DNA from: Hydrogenophaga intermedia
GTDB lineage: Bacteria > Pseudomonadota > Gammaproteobacteria > Burkholderiales > Burkholderiaceae_C
Direction: 5' to 3'
Assembly (NCBI GenBank): GCA_945890705.1
Contig: CAMDCY010000001.1
Span: 1 to 64,000 of the forward strand
Length of the DNA: 64,000 nt
The notes under the pieces are model-generated. The model saw only the letters and a program-made list of their open reading frames with translations, did no database searches and was not told the DNA's origin. This document shows positions 1-7,696 of this stretch, one piece after another (positions within the stretch are counted from its first letter, which is position 1; each line of letters starts with the position of its first letter). A program made the position numbers and the translations under genes.

Positions 1-38
1 AACTGGTGCGCGAAGGTGAGCCAGGTGGTGGGGGTCAT
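1..38 (-). CDS. 5' end of an unidentified gene downstream of coxE (cut by window edge)
   Basis: Only twelve codons are visible, reading MTPTTWLTFAHQ. The ATG at 38 lies 15 bases after the coxE stop and has a GAGGAA ribosome binding site about six bases upstream, so it is very likely the next gene of the cox operon. In other CO dehydrogenase loci the genes after coxE encode maturation proteins (coxF and relatives), but twelve residues are too few to assign a family. Confidence 0.5.
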   Translation of the reverse strand, partial: MTPTTWLTFAHQ

Positions 39-53
39 GGTGGCGTTCCTCGT

Positions 54-1220
54 TTAGTGAAGCAGGTGCTGGGCGCGCTGCAAATCGGCCAAGTGCGACA
101 GGGGCACAAAGCGGTCAATGCACGATTTTGCCTGCTGGATGGCATGAGAGTTGGGGCGCTGCGCGTTGGGGTAGAACCAAGTGATGCGGGCACCGTGCTG
201 TTTGAGTTGCAGCAGCGACTGGCGCAGCTGCTCGGGCGGGTCGGTGTCGTAGCCATCGGACATCACCCACACATGGCAGGGCCGGCGCAATTGTGCGCGA
301 GCGTGTTGGCGGACCATGGCGCTCAGGTTACTGGCGATGCGCGTGCCCGAACCAAAACCCGCGGTCACGGCGTTGATTTTTTCTTGCACGTACGGGCTGT
401 CGCGCAACAATAGCGGTGTGACCTCGGACAGGCGAACATGGAATACAAACGCCCGTGCCTGTGCGCTTTGCACAAAGGCGCGGCACAGCCGCAAATAAAA
501 AGCTGCGTGGGTTTCCATGGATCGGCTGACATCGGCCAACAAAAACAACCGCGGTGGCACGGTTTTGCGGCTGCTCCAAGACGGCGTCAAGGGCAAGCCC
601 CCAAAGGCCAGGCTGGAGCGCAGGGTGTGACGAATGTCGAGCCGGTGGCCGCGCGGGTCCAAGGTCCAGCGGCGCGTCGGACGCGGCTGCAACTGCCGGT
701 GAATCTGTTGGGCCAAGCGCTGCAAGCGGTGCAGGTCTTCGGGCATCCACATCTGTTGGCTGCGGTCGTGCAAGGCGTCGACCGCACTGGCACCGGCTTG
801 GGCTTTTTCAACAGCGGGCGCGGCCGTGTCGCTGCGGCTGTCGGTGCTGGGGGTCGGGCTGTTGGCACCGCTGCTGGGCGTGCTACTGCCAGCGTCCACA
901 GCGTTGTCTTGGATCTGTTGCACCAAGCTGCGCAGGTCGCGTCGAGCGCGGGTTTGGCCCGACACCTTGACGGTACCTTTGATGCGGTGGGGAAACCAAA
1001 ACTGCTCGAACACGTCAGGCCACAGGCGCCACTGGCGCGCATTGCCACAGGCGATGGCACGCCAAGCGGCCGACGCGGTATCGGACTGACCGCTGGGCAA
1101 ACAACACAAGGCACGCAACATCTGGGTTTGCTCACCCGGCCCCACGTTGAAGCCCTGTTCGCGCAGGTAATGGGCAAAGCCCGCTAAGCGCTCGGTGGCG
1201 GCTTGGGGGGCGCTGCGCAT
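54..1220 (-). CDS. coxE: CoxE-like VWA-domain protein, CO dehydrogenase maturation
   Basis: This 388-residue protein has the CoxE-family von Willebrand A fold. A MIDAS metal site is visible as D230-x-S232-x-S234, followed later by an MSDGYDTD stretch that fits the last MIDAS strand. The N-terminal half is helical, with a low-complexity Ser/Thr/Pro/Ala linker near residues 108-145. CoxE works with the AAA+ protein CoxD when the Cu-S-Mo centre of CoxL is assembled in the cytoplasm. Its ATG directly abuts the coxD stop and the GGAGAG ribosome binding site lies inside coxD, so the two are probably translationally coupled. VWA proteins paired with MoxR ATPases also serve other enzymes; the coxMSL context decides the call here. 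Confidence 0.88.
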   Translation of the reverse strand: MRSAPQAATERLAGFAHYLREQGFNVGPGEQTQMLRALCCLPSGQSDTASAAWRAIACGNARQWRLWPDVFEQFWFPHRIKGTVKVSGQTRARRDLRSLVQQIQDNAVDAGSSTPSSGANSPTPSTDSRSDTAAPAVEKAQAGASAVDALHDRSQQMWMPEDLHRLQRLAQQIHRQLQPRPTRRWTLDPRGHRLDIRHTLRSSLAFGGLPLTPSWSSRKTVPPRLFLLADVSRSMETHAAFYLRLCRAFVQSAQARAFVFHVRLSEVTPLLLRDSPYVQEKINAVTAGFGSGTRIASNLSAMVRQHARAQLRRPCHVWVMSDGYDTDPPEQLRQSLLQLKQHGARITWFYPNAQRPNSHAIQQAKSCIDRFVPLSHLADLQRAQHLLH

Positions 1221-2144
1221 TCAGCTCTCCGCGGTGGCGGCCTGCGAGATGGCCACACCGCTCGGTGTGGTGCGTTCGATGAGTTGCTGCAAACGCTCGG
1301 GGCTGAGCATGAAGGCGTCTTCGCGCGTTTTGAGCAAACAGGCCATGGCCTGCATGACCACCGCGATGTCTTGCGGCATGGACTGGGGGTGCAAGGCGTG
1401 CAAGGCGCGCACCCAATCCAAGGTCTCGGCGATGCCGGGGGTCTTGGCCAAGTCTTCGCGGCGCAAGCGGTGAACCAAGGCCACGGCTTCTTCGGCCAGG
1501 TGCAGATCCACCTCAGGCAAGGTTTGTTTGACGATGGCGATTTCTCGCGCCAGCGTCGGGTATTCGAGGTAGTGGTACAGACAGCGGCGACGCAGCGCGT
1601 CAGACAACTCGCGCGTGCCGTTGCTGGTGAGCACAACCAAAGGCGGGTGTTTGGCCACCAAGGTGCCCAGCTCGGGCACGGTGATTTGGTTTTCGGCCAG
1701 GACCTCGAGCAAGAAGGCCTCAAAGGCCTCGTCGGCGCGGTCAACCTCGTCGATCAGCAATACCACCGGCTCGTCGGACACCATGGCTTTGAGCAAGGGG
1801 CGCGAGAGCAAATAGTCTTGGGTGAACAAGTCGGCTTCGCGCAAGGCCGGCCCGTCGGTGTTTTCGTGCAAACGGATGGCCATGAGCTGTTTGCCGTAAT
1901 TCCATTCGTACGCGGCTTGCGCCATGTCCAAGCCTTCAAAGCACTGCAAACGCACCAAGGGACGTTGCAACGCTTTGGACAGGGCCAGGGCCAGCGCGGT
2001 TTTGCCCACGCCCGCATCGCCTTCGAGCATGACCGGGCGTTGCAGCTGGGTGGCCAGCCACACCGTGGTGCTCAAGCCCGGGTCGGGCAAGTAGCCGACC
2101 CGGCTCAACTGGGTTTGCAACTCGGCTTGCGTGGCGGGCGTCAT
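1221..2144 (-). CDS. coxD: CoxD-like MoxR-family AAA+ ATPase
   Basis: A MoxR-type AAA+ ATPase of 307 residues. The Walker A motif (EGDAGVGKT) lies near residues 41-49 and Walker B (LLIDEVDRAD) near 129-138; a VLTSNGTREL sensor segment follows. In aerobic CO dehydrogenase systems CoxD is a chaperone-like ATPase needed to insert sulfur and copper into the molybdenum centre. I place the start at ATG 2144 because AGGAG sits five bases upstream; the GTG at 2150 lies too close to that site. It sits between coxG (14 bases upstream) and coxE (abutting). Confidence 0.88.
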   Translation of the reverse strand: MTPATQAELQTQLSRVGYLPDPGLSTTVWLATQLQRPVMLEGDAGVGKTALALALSKALQRPLVRLQCFEGLDMAQAAYEWNYGKQLMAIRLHENTDGPALREADLFTQDYLLSRPLLKAMVSDEPVVLLIDEVDRADEAFEAFLLEVLAENQITVPELGTLVAKHPPLVVLTSNGTRELSDALRRRCLYHYLEYPTLAREIAIVKQTLPEVDLHLAEEAVALVHRLRREDLAKTPGIAETLDWVRALHALHPQSMPQDIAVVMQAMACLLKTREDAFMLSPERLQQLIERTTPSGVAISQAATAES

Positions 2145-2158
2145 CCTCACTCCTGGTC

Positions 2159-2761
2159 TTAAGCACGCTTGCCGAAGATGCCGGAGAACCAGCCTTTGAC
2201 CAAGGCCCAGAAGATGGCCAGACCGTTGATCTCGCCAGCCACTTGGGGCTTGACCGCTGCAGCGGGCGCATCAACAGGTGCCGTAGCGGCTGCGCCGGCG
2301 GGCATGGCCAGCGCGGTTTGGCGGAAGTTTTCCACGAACTGGCCGAGGATCATTTCCGAAACCTGCACCATCATGCGGCCGCCGAACTGCGCGAACTTGC
2401 CGTTGACGATGACCGCCGCCGAACCGTTCAAGATGCAGTGTGCCGGATTGGCGGGATCGGGGACGATGGTGGCGGTCAGGTCCATGCTCGCCGAAGAGCC
2501 ACCTTTGTCGGCGCCCTTGCCCAGCATCACGACCTTGCGCTCAGCGTCCAATTTCTGCAGCACGTCCACGGTGCCACCAAACTGGGCCACGGCCGGGCCG
2601 ACCTTGACCTTCACGCCGCCTTTGTACGAGGTCTCGGACAGCTGCTCGGTGATCTCGGCACCGGGCATGCACGCCGCGGTGGCCTTGAGATCGGAGAGCA
2701 GCGCCCAAGCACGCGCGGCGTCCACGTCCAGTGGGTATTGTTTGTCTAGTTTGACTTCCAT
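2159..2761 (-). CDS. coxG: CoxG, SRPBCC-fold CO dehydrogenase accessory subunit
   Basis: A 200-residue CoxG-family protein. Residues 1-150 form the SRPBCC/CoxG domain, seen in the opening pattern VKLDKQYPLDVDAARAWALL and the CMPGAEI segment near residue 31. An Ala/Pro linker follows, then a hydrophobic C-terminal stretch (about residues 180-195) rich in Trp, Phe and Ile. In Oligotropha-type systems CoxG is thought to anchor or recruit CO dehydrogenase to the inner membrane, and this tail fits that role. The start has an AAGGA ribosome binding site. It lies 12 bases after coxL, so it belongs to the same transcript. Confidence 0.9.
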   Translation of the reverse strand: MEVKLDKQYPLDVDAARAWALLSDLKATAACMPGAEITEQLSETSYKGGVKVKVGPAVAQFGGTVDVLQKLDAERKVVMLGKGADKGGSSASMDLTATIVPDPANPAHCILNGSAAVIVNGKFAQFGGRMMVQVSEMILGQFVENFRQTALAMPAGAAATAPVDAPAAAVKPQVAGEINGLAIFWALVKGWFSGIFGKRA

Positions 2762-2773
2762 GGGGGTCCTTGA

Positions 2774-5185
2774 TTACAAGTTGGCACCGTGCTCGCGCAG
2801 CGCTTTCCAGGTACGGAATGCGTTGTGTGGCATGTCCAAGTGCGTGACACCCAGGTGAGAGAAGGCATCGACCACGGCCGAGGTGAAGGTGGGGATGGAG
2901 CCAACGTGGGGCGACTCGGCCACGCCCTTGGCGCCCAGTGGGTGGTGCGGCGATGGCGTGACGGTGTGGTCGGTTTCCCAATGTGGTGTTTCCACAAAAG
3001 TGGGCAAGAAGTAGTCCATCAGCGTGTTGCCCAACAGATTACCCTGTGCGTCGAACGGCATTTGCTGGCCCATGGCCACCGCAAAACCTTCGGTCAAACC
3101 GCCGTGAATTTGGCCGTCGATGATCATCGGGTTGATGCGGGTGCCGCAGTCGTCCAGCGCATAGAAGCGACGGACTTTGGTTTCACCCGTGGTGCGGTCG
3201 ATATCGACCACACACAGGTAAATGCCGAAGGGGAAGGTGAAGTTCGGTGGGTCGTAGTAGTGCACGGCCTCCAAGCCCGGCTCCATGCCGTCCGGTGGCA
3301 GGTGGTAAGCCTGCCAAGCCACGTCGGCCATGGTTTTGAACTTGCTGTCGTCGCCCTTGACCTTGAAGCGGTCGACTTCCCAATCGAGGTCGGCTTCGTT
3401 GACTTCGAGCATGTGGGCCGCGATCTTGCGGGCCTTGGCGTGGATCTTTCGCGCAGCCAAGGCAATGGCGGCGCCAGCCACGGGGGTGGAGCGCGAACCA
3501 TAGGTGCCCAAGCCGTAAGGGGCGGTGCTGGTGTCGCCCTCTTCCACCTGAATCACCTCAGACGGAATGCCCAGCTCGGTGGCGATGATCTGCGCGTAGG
3601 TGGTCTGGTGTCCCTGACCTTGCGTGATCGTGCCCATGCGAGCGATGGCGCTGCCGGTGGGGTGGATGCGGATTTCGCAGGAGTCGAACATGCCCACGCC
3701 CAAGATGTCGCACATCTTGGAGGGACCGGCACCGACCACTTCGGTGAAGGTGACCAAGCCAATGCCCATCAGCGTGGGGCTGTTGGGGTCGGCGCGTTTG
3801 GCCGCTTGCTCGGCGCGCAGACCTTTGTAGTCCACGGCCGCCAGCACCTTGTCCAGCGCGGTTTGGTAGTCGCCCGAGTCGTACTCAAAACCGAAGGCGC
3901 TGGTGTAGGGGAACTGGTCTTTCTTGACGAAGTTCTTGGCGCGGATCTCGGCCTTGTCCATGCCCAACTTTTGCGCTAACACGTCGACCATGCGCTCGAT
4001 CAGGTACACGGCTTCGGTCACGCGGAAAGAGCAGCGGTACGCCACGCCACCGGGGGCCTTGTTGGTGTAGACGCCCTTGACGCTCGCGTGCGCAGCGGGG
4101 ATGTCGTAGGAACCCGAGACGATGTGAAACATGCCAGCGGGGAACTTGGTCGGGTCGGCACAAGCGTCGAACGCGCCGTGGTCGGCGATGACGTTGACGC
4201 GCAAACCGGTGATCTTGCCGTCGGCGGTGGCGGCCAATTCGCCGTCCATGTGGTAGTCGCGGGCGAAGGCCGTCGACGAGATGTTTTCGATGCGGTCTTC
4301 CACCCATTTCACGGGGCGGCCCAAGACGATGGAGGCCACGATGGCGCACACATAACCGGGGTAGATACCGACCTTGTTGCCAAAGCCGCCACCGATGTCG
4401 GGGCTGACGATGCGCACCTTGGATTCGGGGATACCCGACAACATGGACACCACGGTCCGCACCACGTGGGGCGCTTGGCTGGTGATGAAGGTGGTCAGGT
4501 CGCCCTTGATCGGGTCGAAGCTGGCCACACAACCGCAGGTCTCCAGCGGGCAAGGGTGCACGCGGGGGTAGTACATGTGCTGCGAGACGGTCACGGCAGC
4601 GTTGGCAAACGCGGCATCGGCTGCGGCCTTATCGCCCGCGTCCCAAGTGAAAATGTGGTTGTGGTGATCGCGCTTGCCGTGCGCACCTTCGGTCTTGCCG
4701 GCCAAATCGTCACGGATGACGGGTGCGCCGGGCTGCAGTGCAGCGTAAGGATCCATGACCACGGGCAGCTCTTCGTATTCGACTTCCACGGCCTCCACCG
4801 CATCGGCCGCGATGTAGCGGTCATCGGCGATCACAATGGCCACTTCTTGCATTTGGAAGTGCACTTTTTCATCGGCCAACACCGCGGCCACGTCACCCGC
4901 CAAGGTGGGCATCCAGTGCAGTTTCAGGGGCTTCAAGTCGTCGGCGGTGAGCACGGCGTGCACGCCGGGAATGGCCAGCGCGGCTTCTTTGTTGATGCGC
5001 TTGATGCGGCCGTGGGCGATGGGGCTACGCACGATGTCCATGTGCAGCATGCCGGCCATTTTGATGTCGTCAACGTAGTTGCCCTTGCCTTGGATAAAGC
5101 GAGCATCTTCTTTGCGCAGGCGCGATGCGCCCATGCCTGCCAGCGCGAGTTCGCGGGCTTCTGCGGATGGTACCGGTGCGTTCAT
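2774..5185 (-). CDS. coxL: Form I aerobic carbon monoxide dehydrogenase, large subunit
   Basis: An 803-residue molybdenum hydroxylase large subunit that would oxidise CO with water to CO2 and pass electrons to the quinone pool through CoxS and CoxM. The diagnostic active-site loop AYRCSFR is present with its copper-binding cysteine at residue 385; form II relatives have AYRGAGR instead. The catalytic glutamate is visible in GVAES near residue 757, and GGGFGNK near 265-271 is the usual cofactor-contacting loop. Length matches characterised form I CoxL (about 809 residues). The start is preceded by GGAG. It follows coxS by 29 bases. Sequence alone cannot show that the Cu-Mo centre is assembled, but every key residue I can place is intact. 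Confidence 0.97.
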   Translation of the reverse strand: MNAPVPSAEARELALAGMGASRLRKEDARFIQGKGNYVDDIKMAGMLHMDIVRSPIAHGRIKRINKEAALAIPGVHAVLTADDLKPLKLHWMPTLAGDVAAVLADEKVHFQMQEVAIVIADDRYIAADAVEAVEVEYEELPVVMDPYAALQPGAPVIRDDLAGKTEGAHGKRDHHNHIFTWDAGDKAAADAAFANAAVTVSQHMYYPRVHPCPLETCGCVASFDPIKGDLTTFITSQAPHVVRTVVSMLSGIPESKVRIVSPDIGGGFGNKVGIYPGYVCAIVASIVLGRPVKWVEDRIENISSTAFARDYHMDGELAATADGKITGLRVNVIADHGAFDACADPTKFPAGMFHIVSGSYDIPAAHASVKGVYTNKAPGGVAYRCSFRVTEAVYLIERMVDVLAQKLGMDKAEIRAKNFVKKDQFPYTSAFGFEYDSGDYQTALDKVLAAVDYKGLRAEQAAKRADPNSPTLMGIGLVTFTEVVGAGPSKMCDILGVGMFDSCEIRIHPTGSAIARMGTITQGQGHQTTYAQIIATELGIPSEVIQVEEGDTSTAPYGLGTYGSRSTPVAGAAIALAARKIHAKARKIAAHMLEVNEADLDWEVDRFKVKGDDSKFKTMADVAWQAYHLPPDGMEPGLEAVHYYDPPNFTFPFGIYLCVVDIDRTTGETKVRRFYALDDCGTRINPMIIDGQIHGGLTEGFAVAMGQQMPFDAQGNLLGNTLMDYFLPTFVETPHWETDHTVTPSPHHPLGAKGVAESPHVGSIPTFTSAVVDAFSHLGVTHLDMPHNAFRTWKALREHGANL

Positions 5186-5214
5186 GTGTGTCTCCGATCA
5201 AATGGGGGTGTGCT

Positions 5215-5700
5215 TCAAGCCGCGACGGGCTCTTGCAGCTTTTTGGCGGCGTACTGGACGGCTTTGATGATGTTTTGGTAGCCCGTGCAGCGGCACAGGT
5301 TGCCGGCCATGCCGTGGCGGATTTCGTCTTCGGTGGGGTTGGGGTTCTCTTGTAAGAATCGGTAGGCGCGCATGAGCATGCCGGGGGTGCAGAAGCCGCA
5401 CTGCAGGCCGTGCTCTTTGTAGAAGCCCTCTTGCACGGCGTGCAACACACCTTTGTTGGCCAAGCCTTCAACGGTCAGCACTTCCGAGCCATCGCACTGC
5501 ACCGCCAAATGGGTGCACGACTTGACCGAGCGGCCGTCGATGTCCACGGTGCACACGCCGCAGTGGCTGGTCTCACAACCGATGTGGGCGCCAGTGAGGT
5601 TGAGCTCTTCGCGCAAAAAGTGGATCAGCAGGGTGCGGGGCTCAACGGCTTTCTCTTCTTTCTTGCCGTTGATCGAAACGGTGATGAGTTTTTTCGTCAT
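5215..5700 (-). CDS. coxS: CO dehydrogenase small subunit, two [2Fe-2S] clusters
   Basis: A 161-residue iron-sulfur subunit. All eight cluster cysteines are visible: C42, C47, C50 and C62 for the ferredoxin-like N-terminal cluster, and C101, C104, C136 and C138 for the helical C-terminal cluster (CGFC and CRC motifs). It relays electrons from the Mo-Cu site of CoxL to the FAD of CoxM. A GGAG ribosome binding site precedes the ATG. Gene order coxM-coxS-coxL is the standard one and spacing is short on both sides. Small subunits of xanthine-oxidase relatives look alike; CoxL decides the substrate. Confidence 0.96.
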   Translation of the reverse strand: MTKKLITVSINGKKEEKAVEPRTLLIHFLREELNLTGAHIGCETSHCGVCTVDIDGRSVKSCTHLAVQCDGSEVLTVEGLANKGVLHAVQEGFYKEHGLQCGFCTPGMLMRAYRFLQENPNPTEDEIRHGMAGNLCRCTGYQNIIKAVQYAAKKLQEPVAA

Positions 5701-5715
5701 GGGGGTTTCTCCGGT

Positions 5716-6579
5716 TTATGAGCACTGAGCCCAGGCTTTGTTGAGGGCACGCTTGACCATGGCACCGGCCATGGCGGTTTTGTATTCCACGTCACCGCGC
5801 AGGTCTTCGGCCGGGTCGCATATAGCGATGGCCGCATCCACCGCGGCTTGCACGTTGGCGGCGTTGAAGGGTTTGCCCAGCAAGGCGGCTTCGGCGGCTT
5901 CGGCGCGCAAAGCGGTGGGCGCGACGTTGGTCAGGCCAATGCGCACGTGGCTGACTTGGTCGCCGCTTTTGCGGATCACCACCGCGCAACCGGCCGTGGC
6001 CCAGTCACCGGTTTTGCGTTTGAGTTTTTCGTAAGCGCTGCCGGTGCCCTTGGCGAACGCCGGCACGCGAATGGCCACCATCACCTCGTTTTCTTCGAGC
6101 AGCGTCATGTAGGTGCCCAAGAAGAAACCGTTGGCGGCCACGGTACGGCGGCCCTTGGGGCCTTCGAGCACGAACTCGGCGTCGCACACCAAGGACAGCG
6201 CGGGGTGGTCGTTGCCGGGGTCACCGTGGGCGATGTCACCACCGATGGTGCCGCGGTTGCGTACCTGAGGGTCGGCGATCAGCTTGGCCGCTTCGGATAA
6301 CAAAGGCACCTTGGCTTGCAAAATGGGGGAGTCGATCAGGTCGTTTTCGACCGTCATCGCGCCAATCACCACGGTATTGCCGTCTTCGCAAATGCCGCGC
6401 AACTCGGGAATGCGGTTGATGTCGATCAGGTGCTCAGGCTGCGCAAAACGCAGCTTCATCATGGGCAAGAGGCTGTGGCCGCCGGCCAGCAGTTTGGCGT
6501 CGGAGCCGTATTGGCCCAGCAAGGCCACGGCCTCGCCGATGGACTTGGGTGCGTGGTACTCAAAACTCGGTGGGATCAT
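5716..6579 (-). CDS. coxM: CO dehydrogenase medium subunit, FAD-binding
   Basis: A 287-residue FAD subunit of the CO dehydrogenase-MSL complex. FAD-binding motifs AGGHS (residues 32-36) and TIGGD (111-115) are intact. I chose the ATG at 6579 rather than the longer frame: the protein then begins MIPPSFEYHAPKS like characterised CoxM, and AAGGAG lies six bases upstream. It is the first gene of the cox operon. Its 200-base upstream gap from rcoM carries 21-bp phased repeats and two dyads, which suggests the main regulated promoter lies there. Confidence 0.96.
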   Translation of the reverse strand: MIPPSFEYHAPKSIGEAVALLGQYGSDAKLLAGGHSLLPMMKLRFAQPEHLIDINRIPELRGICEDGNTVVIGAMTVENDLIDSPILQAKVPLLSEAAKLIADPQVRNRGTIGGDIAHGDPGNDHPALSLVCDAEFVLEGPKGRRTVAANGFFLGTYMTLLEENEVMVAIRVPAFAKGTGSAYEKLKRKTGDWATAGCAVVIRKSGDQVSHVRIGLTNVAPTALRAEAAEAALLGKPFNAANVQAAVDAAIAICDPAEDLRGDVEYKTAMAGAMVKRALNKAWAQCS

Positions 6580-6591
6580 GGTATCTCCTTG

Positions 6592-6628
6592 TTTGTCATT
6601 GACAAATATCAATGTAAGGGGATTGATA
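6592..6628. promoter_or_regulatory. Two abutting inverted repeats in the coxM leader
   Basis: Two dyads sit back to back just before the coxM ribosome binding site. One is TTTGTCA-T-TGACAAA (6592-6606), perfect over seven bases per arm. The other is TATCAAT-N8-ATTGATA (6607-6628), also seven per arm. In the coxM mRNA an alternative stem (AUUGA with UCAAU) can form across the junction. They could be operators for a second regulator or a leader RNA switch; the sequence does not decide which. Confidence 0.55.
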
Positions 6629-6683
6629 ACCTGACTGCAATAAGGGGTTATTAAGCGTCACGAGCCCCTAAGTCCTACCTCTA

Positions 6684-6732
6684 GCACGAAACGCTCAGGA
6701 TCGTGCACGAACCGCTTTGTTCTGAACAAAAT
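6684..6732 (-). promoter_or_regulatory. Candidate RcoM operator: direct repeats phased at 21 bp
   Basis: Read on the minus strand, GCGGTTCGTGC (6715-6705) and GCGTTTCGTGC (6694-6684) are direct repeats exactly 21 bp apart. A weaker third copy (ATTTTG core, 6732-6727) lies another 21 bp upstream. RcoM from Burkholderia xenovorans is known to bind three direct repeats spaced 21 bp with a TTnnnG core; both good copies here contain TTCGTG. Position between rcoM and coxM fits an activator site for the cox operon. I could not identify a convincing promoter hexamer pair. Confidence 0.65.
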
Positions 6733-6777
6733 GCAAAAAATCGGACGGGAAAACCCCAACAAAAAAGGACCTATCGT

Positions 6778-7518
6778 TTACCCTAGGCCGAGCTGTTTTT
6801 TGAGCCGACTGGCGATCACGCGGGAAACCGGCACCAAAATTTCAGGGTGGTGGTGAAACTGCAGCAAGGTCTTGGCACCGTCGCGCTGCAGGCAATCGAT
6901 CGCCCCCACGTTGACCAAGTAGCGCCGGTGCACGCGCATAAAAACCTCGGGGTCAAGCCGGTCTTGCAGGTCACCGATGCTGAGGTTGCAGAAGTGCCAA
7001 CCTTCCATGGTCAAAACACGGCAATAGTGGCCGTCGGACTCGATGGCGCACACTGTGTTCACGTCCAAAAAACTCACCCGGTTGTCCACCGCCACGGGCA
7101 AGCGCAACAGGCGGCGTGAGTTGGCCGGTTCGGGCTCGGTCTCTTGGGTGCTGACGATTGCGGTGACGTCGTAGAACACCAGCACAAAGCCGCTGAGCTG
7201 CTGCGCCATGTCGGTCAGACGGGTGACTTTGATGAGCAAAATTTGCTCGGGAATGTTGATGATCATCGTCATCGGCACGTTCTGCGCCACTGGGCAAGTG
7301 CTGGCCTGATCGATGAGGAAGTTGACCTTGGGGCGCGAGCGTTCGGGGTGGAAGTCCAGCACGAAGCGGTCGAAGGGCTTCATTGTGTCGATGGGCAAAA
7401 TGCGGCGCGCAAAATCGTTCAAACCCACGACGTGGCGCTGGGCGTTGAGGTGGATCACACCGGCTTCGAACTTTTCAAACAAGTACAGCGGTGAATGGGG
7501 GAATGGGGCAGCGCTCAT
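6778..7518 (-). CDS. rcoM: RcoM-like haem-PAS/LytTR CO-responsive transcription factor
   Basis: A 246-residue single-component regulator. Residues about 12-122 form a PAS domain and about 140-246 a LytTR DNA-binding domain (DGHYCRVLT, MRVHRRYLVN and LVPVSRV are typical). It matches RcoM, the CO sensor of Burkholderia xenovorans: the haem ligand His is at H57 in FHPERSR, the redox-exchanged thiolate at C75 in TCPV, and the CO-displaced Met at M85, ten residues after the Cys as in RcoM. I chose ATG 7518, preceded by GGAAAG; an upstream GTG at 7629 would add 37 unrelated residues. It lies directly upstream of coxM on the same strand and is divergent from umuDC. It most likely activates cox when CO is present. 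Confidence 0.9.
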   Translation of the reverse strand: MSAAPFPHSPLYLFEKFEAGVIHLNAQRHVVGLNDFARRILPIDTMKPFDRFVLDFHPERSRPKVNFLIDQASTCPVAQNVPMTMIINIPEQILLIKVTRLTDMAQQLSGFVLVFYDVTAIVSTQETEPEPANSRRLLRLPVAVDNRVSFLDVNTVCAIESDGHYCRVLTMEGWHFCNLSIGDLQDRLDPEVFMRVHRRYLVNVGAIDCLQRDGAKTLLQFHHHPEILVPVSRVIASRLKKQLGLG

Positions 7519-7587
7519 GGTTCGGTCTTTCCGGGGCAGAGGGTAGCCGATGGAGCACCCAAACCACAATTTGGCTACAAACCCCTT

Positions 7588-7622
7588 CAAAAAGAAAGCC
7601 CCTTCGTCGTGGACAAAGGGGC
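7588..7622 (-). terminator. Terminator-like hairpin in the rcoM 5' leader
   Basis: On the minus strand GCCCCTT and AAGGGGC form a seven-pair stem with an 11-base loop, followed by TTTCTTTTT. It lies between the divergent rcoM and umuD genes and points toward rcoM, so it would stop transcripts coming from the umuD side or attenuate rcoM itself. No minus-strand gene ends here. Confidence 0.5.
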
Positions 7623-7669
7623 CCAACACCGCGAGGGTGACAGGGCAACTGCGCTTGTCCTGATTTCGC

Positions 7670-7694
7670 TATGATACTGTATATGCAAACAGTA
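7670..7694 (+). promoter_or_regulatory. LexA (SOS) box overlapping the umuDC promoter
   Basis: TACTGTATATGCAAACAGTA (7675-7694) is a near-consensus LexA box (CTG-N10-CAG), and the dyad extends to GATACTGT/ACAGTATC. A -10-like TATGAT (7670-7675) overlaps its left end, so LexA would block RNA polymerase. The box ends only two bases before the umuD ATG. Confidence 0.88.
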
Positions 7695-7696
7695 TC

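Noticed and set aside
6607-6628. FNR/CRP-type box upstream of coxM
   Set aside because: TATCAAT-N8-ATTGATA contains the FNR half-sites in the reverse order and with a longer spacer than TTGAT-N4-ATCAA, so it is not an FNR box.
7519-7629. N-terminal extension of RcoM to a GTG at 7629
   Set aside because: The extra 37 residues do not match RcoM and cover the terminator-like hairpin; ATG 7518 has a ribosome binding site and gives the family length.
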